NCBI GenBank assembly: GCA_028716365.1
Contig: JAQUPZ010000009.1
Span: forward strand, 160,336-224,335
Direction of reading: 5' to 3'
Origin: Kiritimatiellia bacterium
Lineage (GTDB): Bacteria; Verrucomicrobiota; Kiritimatiellia; UBA8416; YA12-FULL-48-11
Length of the DNA stretch: 64,000 nucleotides
The position numbers and the translations under genes were made by a program. Shown here one piece after another: positions 9,488 to 19,100 of this stretch. Under the pieces are notes generated by a model. That model did not search any database and was not told the DNA's origin. It saw only the letters and a program-made list of their open reading frames with translations. Numbering within the stretch: the stretch's first letter is position 1; every line of letters starts with the position of its first letter.

Positions 9488-10333
9488 CTATTTGACCATA
9501 TGTCGCCCGTATCTTGAAACCAGAAACCTGGCTGATAAACTTAACACAAGAATAATGACCGTAAGTATAAAAGCGCTTGCATAAGCCCGTTGTTGCACCT
9601 CCGGAAGCGGCGTACCAAGCTGGAAAAAGATGGCAAGAGGTAATGTTGCCACCGGCTCAAGAAGCGAGAAAGAAATCCTGTCCGTAAAACCGGTAGTAAA
9701 AAGCACCGACGCCGCATCCCCGATCCCGCGACCAAAACCCAATAGCACGGCGCTTATTATCCCCGGCAGGGTCTGCCTCACCACAACTTTGAATACTGTT
9801 TCAAACCTGTTTGCGCCAACTGAATATGAAGCTTCTATAAGCTCGTGAGGTACAAGGCGAACAACCTCGTCTATGGCCCTTATCATTACGGGCATTATCA
9901 ACAACGACACGGCAATGATTCCACCCAGGAGAGAAGCCCTTACGCCAAGGTAAAGCATTATCGCGAAACCAAAGGCGCCATAAACAATGGAAGGAACACC
10001 GCACATGACATCAAGCGCTACACGGATGACCTCCGCGAGTTTTGATTTACGTGTCAAATAAATGTTCAGATACAAAGCAACCGGTATCCCGAAAATCATC
10101 GACACGACCGATGCGCCGGCAGCAAGTAAAAGAGAACCTACGATCGCATTCAAAATACCTCCACCACCTCCCAGGTAATAACCGCTTTCCGGCGCCTTGG
10201 TGATCATATCAAGGCTGAGCGCCGGTAATCCCTTAACCACTATTGTCCCGAGGATGAGAAGCAGGCTGAACATGACAATCGCCGTTGACAACAGCATCAA
10301 AACTCCGAATATCTGCTCTTCCAGCCTTTTCAT
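9488..10333 (-). CDS. pstA: phosphate ABC transporter permease (PstA)
   Basis: The 281-residue membrane protein has about six hydrophobic segments and the binding-protein-dependent permease signature around the EAA loop (LIEASYSVGANRFETVFKVV). Conserved PstA stretches such as MCGVPSIVYGAFGFAIM and LGFGRGIGDAASVLFTTGF are present. It forms the inner-membrane channel with PstC. The gene starts five bases after pstC, so the two are co-translated. Confidence 0.95.
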   Translation of the reverse strand: MKRLEEQIFGVLMLLSTAIVMFSLLLILGTIVVKGLPALSLDMITKAPESGYYLGGGGGILNAIVGSLLLAAGASVVSMIFGIPVALYLNIYLTRKSKLAEVIRVALDVMCGVPSIVYGAFGFAIMLYLGVRASLLGGIIAVSLLIMPVMIRAIDEVVRLVPHELIEASYSVGANRFETVFKVVVRQTLPGIISAVLLGFGRGIGDAASVLFTTGFTDRISFSLLEPVATLPLAIFFQLGTPLPEVQQRAYASAFILTVIILVLSLSARFLVSRYGRHMVK

Positions 10334-10338
10334 TGCTT

Positions 10339-11229
10339 TTACCTTATCCCCTTTTCGATCCTCACCAACACTGCGCGAGAAACAAGATTGAAGAAAAATA
10401 CAACAGCGAACAAAAGCAACGCCGCAAAAAACAAAGCAGAATCATAAAGCGGTATTGAAAGCATCTCGCCATAATTGTTGGCAATTAGAGCAGGCAGCGG
10501 ATATGCGGGATCCATTAATGATTTCGGTATCATTGCAACATTGCCGGCCACCATCAGTACAGCCATTGTCTCGCCGAAAGCCCTCGCTATTCCAAGAACA
10601 TTGGCCGCAATAACACCCGGCATGGCCCGGCGAAGTACAACTTTTTTCACTGTCTGCCATTTTGTTGCGCCGAGAGACAATGATGCCTCCCGAACCTCTC
10701 GCGGCACCATATTGAGGACCTCCACGGATACATTTATGATAACCGGAAAGATCATCACGGCCAGAACAATACCCGCAGTCAGAACGCAATATCCTGAAGA
10801 GAAAGTACCGTACAACGGGGCTATGTAGTTCTTTACAAACGGAACAATCATAAGCACGCCCCAGACGCCATAAACGACCGAAGGAATACCGGCAAGCAGG
10901 TCGATAAAGGGATTAACTATCCCCTTTATTTTCCTGCCGGCATATTCCGAAAGATATATGGCCGTAAGCAGGGAGACCGGCACCGCAATGACCGTGGCTA
11001 CTCCGACCACCCAGATCGTACCTGCAATAAAAGGAAAGAAACCGAACTCACCCCTCAGGGGGTTCCAGTTCCCGGAGAACAAAAGAGTATCCAGCGGCTT
11101 GAGAGAGAGAATGGCTGAAGATTTGGCAACCAGACCCCACGCCATCAGGAGAAGTAGAACACCTGACAATACAGTCAAGACAAGCATCAGTTTTCCACCA
11201 ATGTTATCTACTAATCTCCTGCCATTCAC
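10339..11229 (-). CDS. pstC: phosphate ABC transporter permease (PstC)
   Basis: This is the second permease of the phosphate importer, with LLAGIPSVVYGVWGVLM, an EAA-type loop (VREASLSLGATKWQTVKKVV) and GIARAFGETMAVLMVAGN, all typical of PstC. I place the start at GTG 11229 because it is preceded at the right distance by AAGGAGGAG. A TTG further upstream at 11265 would add 12 hydrophilic residues but has no ribosome-binding site. The resulting protein is 296 residues with a transmembrane helix right at the N-terminus. It follows pstS by about 38 bases. Confidence 0.93.
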   Translation of the reverse strand: MNGRRLVDNIGGKLMLVLTVLSGVLLLLMAWGLVAKSSAILSLKPLDTLLFSGNWNPLRGEFGFFPFIAGTIWVVGVATVIAVPVSLLTAIYLSEYAGRKIKGIVNPFIDLLAGIPSVVYGVWGVLMIVPFVKNYIAPLYGTFSSGYCVLTAGIVLAVMIFPVIINVSVEVLNMVPREVREASLSLGATKWQTVKKVVLRRAMPGVIAANVLGIARAFGETMAVLMVAGNVAMIPKSLMDPAYPLPALIANNYGEMLSIPLYDSALFFAALLLFAVVFFFNLVSRAVLVRIEKGIR

Positions 11230-11267
11230 TGGATGCTCCTCCTTGCTCCGCTTAAAATACGACAATA

Positions 11268-12263
11268 TTATTTACCAGATTCAAACTTCTTAAGTTCCTC
11301 GCTCAGCCTGTCCTTCGGCAGGTTTATATAACCGGCTTCAGGCACGTATTTCTGGCCATCGGCAAGTACCCATTTCAGGAATTCAATAACTGCCTTGTTC
11401 TTTGGCTGACCAAACGACACAAGATGCAGCGCCCTGGCAGGAGGAGACGGATATCTTCCATCTCCAATGGCCGCGATAAGTTCGTCCAGCGTGGAATAGA
11501 ACTCCTCTTCCTTGTCGATCTTGCCATTGTTATTTACATCAATAGGAATGATGCGGAGTCCGGTAACAGGAACCTTGGTTTTGGCATCATAAACAAAATT
11601 GATGTTGTTAAAACCGATTCCAAGCTTGTCTTTTCTGACAGCTTCTGCGAGTCCTGGATCACCATATACTGCTATAGCCTTGAGATCCTGCTGGTTACCT
11701 CCGAGGTACTTCGCCCATGTCTCTGCGGCGCCGCATGCATCAGACCTCGTATATACATGGATAGGCACCTCGCCGGAAGTTCCCTGTACCAGCGAATCCC
11801 AGCGTGTCGTTTTCCCGGTCACCCATACCGCGGTAAATTCATTGCTTGTCATGCCCCTTTTCAGCACGGCATTAACAACCGGATTTTCCGCATTGATCGT
11901 GGGAACAACGGCATCTTTTACAACCGAAACCCACCAGGCACCCTTTGAGACCTCCACAGGGTTGATTTCGCGCGAAATCATACCAAGGTCAACTGCCTGG
12001 GACAAAGCATCCGCCATACCTTTTCCGGCGCCACCCGCAGAAATGTCAATAACAACACCAGGATGTACCTTTTTGAATTCCTCTGCCCATTTAACAACCA
12101 TGGGATAAAGCGCCCATGCGCCAGAAATTGTTATTTTTCCACCAGTTCCTGCCTGCGGTGTTACTCCCTGTTTTTTGGAATTCCTAGAACAACCCGACAC
12201 AACCAGCATTCCTGCAGCCATAACCAGTCCAATAACCCTGCACGTTCTTCTCATTCTCTTCAT
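11268..12263 (-). CDS. pstS: phosphate-binding periplasmic lipoprotein (PstS)
   Basis: The 331-residue protein starts with a lipoprotein signal ending MLVVSGCS, so it is probably anchored by the cysteine. ISGAWALYPMVVKWAEEF, ISAGGAGKGMADAL and YTRSDACGAAETWAKYL are the phosphate-contacting loops of PstS (PBP-like) proteins. Near residue 240 there is an inserted acidic loop, DVNNNGKIDKEE, with the spacing of an EF-hand calcium site (DxNxNGxIDxxE). It delivers phosphate to PstCA. The gene opens the pst operon and follows rrf2 on the same strand, with a 25-bp palindrome in the gap between them. Confidence 0.93.
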   Translation of the reverse strand: MKRMRRTCRVIGLVMAAGMLVVSGCSRNSKKQGVTPQAGTGGKITISGAWALYPMVVKWAEEFKKVHPGVVIDISAGGAGKGMADALSQAVDLGMISREINPVEVSKGAWWVSVVKDAVVPTINAENPVVNAVLKRGMTSNEFTAVWVTGKTTRWDSLVQGTSGEVPIHVYTRSDACGAAETWAKYLGGNQQDLKAIAVYGDPGLAEAVRKDKLGIGFNNINFVYDAKTKVPVTGLRIIPIDVNNNGKIDKEEEFYSTLDELIAAIGDGRYPSPPARALHLVSFGQPKNKAVIEFLKWVLADGQKYVPEAGYINLPKDRLSEELKKFESGK

Positions 12264-12300
12264 TATTATACTATCTCCTTTGTATTGTTTTTCCTTTAAT

Positions 12301-12325
12301 ATTCCCTACCAACATAGTAGGGAAT
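12301..12325 (-). promoter_or_regulatory. 25-bp palindrome before pstS, probable Rrf2 operator
   Basis: The site is ATTCCCTAC-N7-GTAGGGAAT, a perfect 9-bp inverted repeat in the 78-base gap between rrf2 and pstS. It lies 38 bases upstream of the pstS ATG, where it could overlap a promoter. The same overall length and similar half-sites (ATT, then CTA near the centre) occur in the palindrome before rrf2 itself. There is no T-run after it, so a terminator is unlikely. Control of pst by the neighbouring Rrf2 protein is inference. Confidence 0.6.
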
Positions 12326-12341
12326 TATGTCACAAATAAAA

Positions 12342-12752
12342 TCATTGCTTGCCGACCAGACTTCCAAAAGTCATTTTTTCCATCTTTTCCGACACGAGAT
12401 CACGAACCTCCTTCATGAGCTTCAGCATAACCGGACTTTTCTCTATGGGACTTTTTTTATAAAAATATTTGCTTGCCGATTTAACCGGGGCAATCGGCCC
12501 GTCCATGAGTCTCACTATTTCCGCAACAGATATCCTGTCTGGCGAACGTGCAAGCTGACACCCCCCGCCCACTCCCCTGCGACTCATGACATAACCAGCT
12601 TTTCGCAACATCAGAAGAATATGTTCCAAATATTTTTTGGGAATTTTGTACTTCTTTACAATATCCCCGATCCTGACCAGTCCCTCTCCATACCTTTCAG
12701 AGAGCTCCACAAGCGCAAGACACGCATATTCGCTTCTGGTTGACAATTTCAT
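12342..12752 (-). CDS. Rrf2-family transcriptional regulator
   Basis: The 136-residue protein opens MKLSTRSEYACLALVELSE and has the winged-helix IPKKYLEHILLMLRKAGYVMSRRGVGGG segment that defines Rrf2 (IscR/CymR/NsrR) regulators. The C-terminal half lacks the three cysteines that hold an iron-sulfur cluster in IscR and NsrR. The only cysteines are near the start and in GGGCQLAR, where a tyrosine is usual. It is therefore more like CymR-type members that sense a metabolite or partner protein. It lies directly upstream of pstS on the same strand and has a palindrome 9-33 bases before its own ATG, which predicts autoregulation. The ligand is unknown. Confidence 0.9.
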   Translation of the reverse strand: MKLSTRSEYACLALVELSERYGEGLVRIGDIVKKYKIPKKYLEHILLMLRKAGYVMSRRGVGGGCQLARSPDRISVAEIVRLMDGPIAPVKSASKYFYKKSPIEKSPVMLKLMKEVRDLVSEKMEKMTFGSLVGKQ

Positions 12753-12760
12753 TCAGGAAG

Positions 12761-12785
12761 ATTGTCTATCAGAGCGATAGACAAT
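12761..12785 (-). promoter_or_regulatory. 25-bp palindrome before rrf2, probable autoregulatory operator
   Basis: The site is ATTGTCTATC-N5-GATAGACAAT, a perfect 10-bp inverted repeat ending nine bases before the rrf2 start codon. It occupies the place where a ribosome-binding site or the transcription start would lie, and no Shine-Dalgarno sequence is visible. It shares length and the ATT...CTA half-site pattern with the palindrome before pstS. Together they suggest one regulator binding both. Confidence 0.65.
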
Positions 12786-12862
12786 ATGCAACAAAAAAAT
12801 AAAAATAATTAACAACCCAGGAAATGCTGATTTTCCGGATAAAAACGGAATAAATAATCCGG

Positions 12863-13663
12863 CTATTTTGTCTGTTTTACTGCTCTTCTGGCAGCCATAA
12901 GAGTGTATGAACATACTATACCCCATCGTACCCCCAGATGTATCAGTGCCTGCAGGCTGAACCGTCCGGCATCAGATACTGCGGCATTCCATTCTTCTTC
13001 GAATTGTTCCCGGAAATACTGGCTGCTAAGAGACCCCTCGTGCCACCTGAAAATCGACAAAGGCGGATTCTTTACCCATACAGCACCTCCCTGCCTCCAC
13101 AGCCTGAGGATAAAATCATAATCCCATGCGCACTTCCAATCTTCCCGTAACAGTCCGGCCTTCTCAAAAGCCGTCCTCCTGAAAAACATCGCCGGCTGTG
13201 AAATATAATTAATGCACTGGATTGTAAAACGCGATGACAGCGGAAAGAACAACTCCTTGAAACGGGTGATTCCAATCCGGATCTCATCACCGGTTTCGTT
13301 GACTATCGGACAATGACCGAAACACAATGCCTTATGTGGGTTAACCGTCATTACATCCACAACACGTTTCAAGGCGCCCGGATAATATTGATCATCAGCA
13401 TTCAACCAGCCAACGATATCACCTGTTGCTTTTTCCATTCCTTTATTTATGGCATTAGCCGCTCCCGTATCTTTCTCAGATATTACCAGGGAAATATCAT
13501 CAGCATATTTTTTGATTATTTCAGGCGAACTGTCTGTACTTTTGCCGTCTACTACAATGTATTCCAGCTCCACCTCGTCACTTTTCTGGGAAACAACACT
13601 CCGGATGGTTTCTTCGAGAAACCTTTCGCCATTGTAGTTCGGAGTAATAACACTGATTTTCAT
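12863..13663 (-). CDS. GT2-family glycosyltransferase
   Basis: The product begins MKISVITPNYNGERFLEETI and has the GT-A fold motifs VVDGKSTDSS and GWLNADDQYYPGAL, the latter holding the DxD-like metal-binding pair. This assigns it to GT2 inverting glycosyltransferases. I use the ATG at 13663; an upstream in-frame TTG adds two residues. No membrane segments are evident, so it is a cytoplasmic or membrane-associated enzyme. It stands alone 110 bases upstream of rrf2 and is divergent from the MttB-like gene. It may serve cell-surface glycan synthesis with the GT4 enzymes at the window start. Confidence 0.85.
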   Translation of the reverse strand: MKISVITPNYNGERFLEETIRSVVSQKSDEVELEYIVVDGKSTDSSPEIIKKYADDISLVISEKDTGAANAINKGMEKATGDIVGWLNADDQYYPGALKRVVDVMTVNPHKALCFGHCPIVNETGDEIRIGITRFKELFFPLSSRFTIQCINYISQPAMFFRRTAFEKAGLLREDWKCAWDYDFILRLWRQGGAVWVKNPPLSIFRWHEGSLSSQYFREQFEEEWNAAVSDAGRFSLQALIHLGVRWGIVCSYTLMAARRAVKQTK

Positions 13664-13797
13664 TACCAAAAACTGATAGCTATCTTTCGCACATTCAGCA
13701 AGGGAAAAAAACTATAATGTCTCTACAGAATATTCTTGCCAGAAGCCGCTCAATATTCAACTTTCTACAAGTGTAGCAATAATCCGGAGGGTTGGGC

Positions 13798-15231
13798 ATG
13801 CAATTAAAGTGTTCTTTCCTGTCAGACAGCGAGAAACAGCGAATTCATGAAGATACTCTCAAGATTCTCTCCATGGTCGGCGTCAAGTTTATGAGTCATA
13901 AAGCCCTCAAAATTCTTGCAGACAATGGCGCCATTGTGGACAAGGAAACCATGATCGCCAGAATACCTCCAGAAATGGCAGATCAAGCCCTTAAAACGGT
14001 ACCAAAATCTTTCGTTCTTGGAGCTCGAAATCCTGCGTTCAATTTCAATATGCCGTCAACTTATACCGGATATACACTCGACGGCGCAGCAACTTTTGCA
14101 GTTGATTTCGAAACCGGCGAAAGACGGCCCGCCATAACAAAAGATCTTGTCGCAAGCCTGCGGATTTTCGAGGAAATGCCGCTTGGAACGGTTGTATGGC
14201 CAAATGTCGTGCTTGATGATATTCAACTGAGCTCAGATGACATCAGAACAACATTCATCTCAATGCTGAATTCATCAAAACATATTCAGCATGAGCTCCA
14301 CCGCCAGAACGAGATTCCTTATCTTATTGAAGGACTTGCCGCCATTCTCGGGAGTGAGGATGAAATCAAAAAACGCAAAATCTTTTCCGTTTGTTACTGT
14401 ACCATCCCTCCGCTGACACATGATGCCGAAATGTGCGAAACTTACCTCGAACTGGTGAAATATCACATACCCATACTGCCTTATCCCATGCCGGCATGCG
14501 GTTCAACGGGACCGGCCAGTCTTTATTCCGACATAGCTGTGGCAAACGCAGAAAGCATGTCCGCGCTTGTTTTGTTTCAAATGGCAGAGCCCGGTACTCC
14601 CATTATATACGGTCATGCTGCCGGAATAATGAATTTCAATTCCGGTCTGTTTCTGGAAGGAGCGCCCGAATCGACATTGATAAACGGCTCTCTTGGCGAA
14701 ATGGCGCGGTTTTACAATCTGCCCAATACCCAGGCAGGCTGCCTGACCGAGGCCAAGGCCCCCGGTCCACAGGCCATCATGGAAAAAATGACAAGCGCCC
14801 TCCCTCTCGTACTTTCGGGAGTGGATGTCATAAACGGAATCGGCGAGATTGAAACAAGCCAGCTTCTCATACTCGAACAGATAGTTGTCGATCATGAAAT
14901 AGCCAGAATCTGCAAACGAATGAAAGACGGTATAGACGTCTGCGATGCAAAGAACTATTTTGAGGATATTGCCAATGTCAAACCAGGCGGCCATTTTCTG
15001 ATGGAACCAAGCACACTGGAAGCCTGTCGAAGCGATGAATTCGTAATGCCGGACCTGATTGACCGAAATACCTATGATCAATGGCTGGACATCGGCAAGC
15101 CGGACATCTATTCTAAAGCCAGAAAGAAGGTTGAGGATATTCTTGCATCGCCGCAGAAAAACTCTTTGCCTGATAAAATAAAAGGCAGGCTGGAAGATAT
15201 AATGCTTCGAGCCGACAAGGAACTCGCTTAA
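13798..15231 (+). CDS. MttB-family (non-pyrrolysine) methyltransferase
   Basis: The 477-residue protein resembles the trimethylamine methyltransferase superfamily (MttB/MtgB), with an N-terminal LSDSEKQRIHEDTLKILSMVG, HEDTL being typical, and the barrel segments ACGSTGPASLYSDIAVANAE and GPQAIMEKMTSALPL. The frame is complete with no in-frame amber codon, so it is a non-pyrrolysine member. Characterised members of that group demethylate quaternary amines such as glycine betaine or carnitine onto a corrinoid protein. I start at ATG 13798, seven bases after CCGGAGGG. No corrinoid protein or activase lies nearby, so the methyl acceptor is unknown. It is followed 24 bases later by a superoxide dismutase. 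Confidence 0.85.
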   Translation: MQLKCSFLSDSEKQRIHEDTLKILSMVGVKFMSHKALKILADNGAIVDKETMIARIPPEMADQALKTVPKSFVLGARNPAFNFNMPSTYTGYTLDGAATFAVDFETGERRPAITKDLVASLRIFEEMPLGTVVWPNVVLDDIQLSSDDIRTTFISMLNSSKHIQHELHRQNEIPYLIEGLAAILGSEDEIKKRKIFSVCYCTIPPLTHDAEMCETYLELVKYHIPILPYPMPACGSTGPASLYSDIAVANAESMSALVLFQMAEPGTPIIYGHAAGIMNFNSGLFLEGAPESTLINGSLGEMARFYNLPNTQAGCLTEAKAPGPQAIMEKMTSALPLVLSGVDVINGIGEIETSQLLILEQIVVDHEIARICKRMKDGIDVCDAKNYFEDIANVKPGGHFLMEPSTLEACRSDEFVMPDLIDRNTYDQWLDIGKPDIYSKARKKVEDILASPQKNSLPDKIKGRLEDIMLRADKELA

Positions 15232-15255
15232 TTACAACTTCGCAGAGGAGAAATT

Positions 15256-15963
15256 ATGGATACAACCACGAATATAATAGCATCAAGGACAACCGTCTTT
15301 CTTTTTTCATCATTACTTGTAATATCAGCTTTACATTCACATTCAATCGCAGCCGACGACACAACTTCATATAAACCTGCGCCTCTGCCATACGCCGAAA
15401 ATGCTCTTGAACCTGTTATATCCGCGAAAACCGTAAACTTTCATTACGAAAAACATCATAAAACATATGCCGACAAGCTCTCCGACCTTTTGAAAGGAAC
15501 CGATCTTGCTGGAAAGAAGGTGGAAGAACTCATTAAACTTTCGGCCGGTCAGGCCGACAAGACCGCATTGTTCAACAACGCGGCCCAACTCTGGAATCAC
15601 GATTTTTTCTGGACAAGTATGAAACCAAACGGTGGAGGTGTCCCAACAGGCAAGCTGGCAAACATGATCAAGGAATCATTCGGCAGTTTTGATGAATGTA
15701 AAAAACAGTTTGCCGATACTGCCGTGTCCCAGTTCGGAAGCGGCTGGGCATGGCTCGTTCTTGAAGGAAAGAGCCTGAAGATAATCAAGACAAGCAATGC
15801 CGATACTCCGATTGCCCATGGCCAGAAACCACTACTTTGTATTGATGTCTGGGAACATGCTTACTATCTCGACCATCAGAACCGGCGCAAGGATTTTGTT
15901 TCTGCCTTCCTCGACAAATTAGTAAATTGGGATTTTGCGTCGTCCCAACTGGGAAACAAATAG
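15256..15963 (+). CDS. sodB: exported Fe-type superoxide dismutase
   Basis: The 235-residue protein is an iron/manganese superoxide dismutase with an added N-terminal Sec signal peptide ending near HSIAADD. The metal ligands are visible by alignment with E. coli SodB: H63 (NFHYEKHH), H115 (NHDFFW), D196 and H200 (DVWEHAYY). AAQ at 109-111 with Q111 is typical of iron-type enzymes. It would remove superoxide in the periplasm. It probably shares a transcript with the MttB-family gene (24-base gap, AGAGGAG site). Most bacterial Fe-SODs are cytoplasmic, so the signal peptide is notable. Confidence 0.93.
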   Translation: MDTTTNIIASRTTVFLFSSLLVISALHSHSIAADDTTSYKPAPLPYAENALEPVISAKTVNFHYEKHHKTYADKLSDLLKGTDLAGKKVEELIKLSAGQADKTALFNNAAQLWNHDFFWTSMKPNGGGVPTGKLANMIKESFGSFDECKKQFADTAVSQFGSGWAWLVLEGKSLKIIKTSNADTPIAHGQKPLLCIDVWEHAYYLDHQNRRKDFVSAFLDKLVNWDFASSQLGNK

Positions 15964-16113
15964 TCTTTTGTCTCCTTATAAAGCTTTCATGACTAACAGA
16001 CTTTGGCTTATTTAGAAAAAACCCGGCAGAATTGTCTTTTACGCCGGATTCCCATGAGGTAAACTTAAATAATACAGGGTAGGTATTATTGATGGTTTGT
16101 GGTTACTTCTGGC

Positions 16114-19100
16114 ATGAATATCAAATCACAGATCCTTTTATTGATGAGTTTTTTAATAATCATCACCGCCAGCACTTTTTCCTGGATAGGTTATCAATCA
16201 TCGAAAAAGGCCCTTCTGGAAGGTATAGATAATAAACTGCTTACGGCCGCTTGTTTTGCCAAAACTATACTTTCTGACAATTACCACGATACTCTTATCG
16301 ACAAAAACTCCATCTCACCTGAAGAATTCGACAGGATGGTAGATAGAAACAACAAGCTCTGCCTGTCTCTGGACCTCCAGTACATCTGGAGTGTAATGAT
16401 TGTCAGCAATCAGATCGTTTTTACATCTGCAACTTCACCAGAAAAAGACATAAAAAAAGGTGACCATGCCAGATTTTTTGATGTTCATCGAAATCCATCC
16501 GCCTTCGACAATGTATTTGGAACCATGAAGACTGATTACAGTTCCTTCACGAATGAATGGGGAACCGGCCGAATGGTTCTTGTTCCCGGAACAGATAAAA
16601 CCGGGCGAAAATACTGTTTCGGCGCCAGCATGGACACTGGCAACATTAATAAAATACTTACAAATACGATGAGAGAATCGTTTCTTCTTTTCCTGATCAT
16701 CCTGACAGTTGGTATCTGTACAAGTTATTATCTTGCCGGGGTTCTATCGAGACCAGTTATTAAATTAACCTCCATAGCAAAGAAAATAACCAGCGGTGAT
16801 TACAATCAGAAAATTGATATCGGTGGAGGGAAAGAAGTCAAATCGCTTTCAGAGAGTATTGCGACTATGAGTCTAGCTATCAGGGAGAAACTGGCCACAA
16901 TCTGCGAGAGCGTGGAACTGTTCAGACGCGTATTTGATGAGGGATTAATAGGCGTGGTCATCATTGGACGTGATTTAAAATTTCTCAAGGTCAATCCAAC
17001 CTTCTGCAGAATAACCGGTTACTCTCAGGAAGAACTGACTTCAATGACTTTTCCTGAAATTACTCACCCTGATCATATTGAAAAGGATTCGGAAAACATA
17101 AAAAAGTTAGCGAACGGAGAGATTCCATATTACAGGACTGAGAAAAGATACTACAGAAAAGACGGTGCAGTTATATGGGTCAGTTTGGTCGCATCGGCTA
17201 TTCGGGATAATACAGGGAACTTGCTTTACTTCCTCACCATGACCGAGGATATAACCGATAAAAAACAATTGAATGAAGAGCTTCGCTGTAACGAAGAAAA
17301 GTTCCGATCTCTTTTTGAGAACATGACAGAGGGTATGACCCTAAACGAAGTAATTTATGATGCAAAGGGGAAGGCCGTTAATTACAGGATTGTAGATGTT
17401 AATCCTGCATTCGAGAAACACACAGGTATTTCTCCTGTAACGGCAAAAGGGAAACTCGCAACCGAATTATACGGTACAGAATCTGCGCCATATCTCCCTC
17501 TATGGGCAAACGTTGCAGAAACAGGAAAACCACATCATACAGAAATATACTTTGGATCAGTCAAACGGCACCTTGATGTCGCATGCTTCTCACCAAGAAA
17601 AGGATGGTTTGCAACAGTGTTTACGGACATTACGGAAAGAGTACAGATTGCAGATCAACTTCGTCAGAGCGAGGAGAAATTCCGATCATTGGTCGAAACA
17701 AGCAATGAATGGATATGGGAACTAAACGAAAAAGGTATAGGTACATATTCCAGTCCGAGCGTTAAAACTCTTCTTGGATATGGACCCGAGGATGTCATCG
17801 GCAAGACCCCACTGGATTTTATCCTTCCTGAAGACAGAAAGGAATTTGCAACAATTCACAATAAGATTTTCAAAAGCAGAAAACCATTTGTACACGTTCT
17901 ATATAGATGTCTCCATAAGAACGGCAGCATCATAATTCTTGAGGGATCAGGTGTGCCATTCTTTGACTCAAACGGCCGATTTAAGGGATATCGCGGAATC
18001 AATCGCAACATAACCGAGCGTAAGCGGATGGAAGAACAGATCACGAAATTAAGTTTCCTCAAGGAACGTCTAATTGGCACACAGAGCCTCAACGAGATAC
18101 TTAAAATCGTCACGGATGGAATTGTGGAGTTTCTAGGCGCCGATTTTGCCAGAATATGGCTGATAGAAGAAGGCGACCTGTGTGAAAAAGGTTGCTTTAA
18201 TGGTGAATTTAGCGAGGGTCCGAATGTCTGCCGTGATAGAACCCGTTGCCTTCACCTTGTGGCCAGTTCAGGTCGTTATACCCATATTGACGGCAACCAC
18301 CGCAGAGTTCCCGTTGGGTGTTACAAAATAGGACGTGTCGCATCAGAAGAGGATCCCTGGTTTGTCACGAACGATGTCACTAATGATCCCCGAGTTCATG
18401 ACCACGTGTGGGCTCAGTCCCTCGGATTGGTTTCATTTGCGGGATTTAAACTCACCTCCGAAGAAGGTAGACCAATCGGTGTCTTGGCCCTGTTCAACAA
18501 ACAGCCAATTTCCTCATTCGGAGAAGGTTTGCTGAAAGATCTTACCAATTATTTATCTCAGGTGATCATGTCAAAAAAGTCTCTGGAGGCACTGCAGAAA
18601 AGCGAAACAAAATTCAGAACCATTTTCGAGAATGCAAACGACGCCATATTCCTCATGAAAGACGATATATTTGTCGATTGCAATACCAAGACATTACAGA
18701 TGTTTCAATGCGCAAGAGACCAAATCATCGGACAGTCCCCATATAGATTCTCACCACCGCTCCAGCCTGATGGACGCGACTCGAAGGAAAAAGCTCTTGA
18801 GAAGATAAACGCAGCACTTGCGGGTAATCACCAATATTTTGACTGGAAACACTGTCTATATGACGGGACCCTTTTTGATGCCGAGGTAAGCCTCAACCCT
18901 ATAGTATTAGGGGGTAATTTATTCATCCAGGCAATCGTCCGCGACGTCACCGAACACAAAAAGGCCGAACAAGCCATCCTGGAACTGAACAGGGATCTGG
19001 AACAAAGGGTAAAAGACCGTACGTTGCGGTTGGAACTGGCAAACAAGGAATTGAATGCTTTTGCTTACTCCGTGTCTCATGATCTCAGGGCACCTCTAAG

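Noticed and set aside
11230..11265. Longer PstC from TTG 11265
   Set aside because: The GTG at 11229 has an AAGGAGGAG site that lies inside this supposed extension.
12264..12300. PhoB box at pstS
   Set aside because: I looked for the CTGTCAT-type direct repeats and saw none.
12301..12325. Terminator between rrf2 and pstS
   Set aside because: The palindrome lacks a following T-run and resembles the one before rrf2, so an operator is more likely.
13798..15231. Pyrrolysine-containing trimethylamine methyltransferase
   Set aside because: The frame is complete without an internal TAG codon, so it is a non-pyrrolysine family member.
16021..16060. Terminator hairpin after the superoxide dismutase (CCGGC...GCCGG)
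   Set aside because: The arms are only about five bases with a 14-base loop and no T-run.
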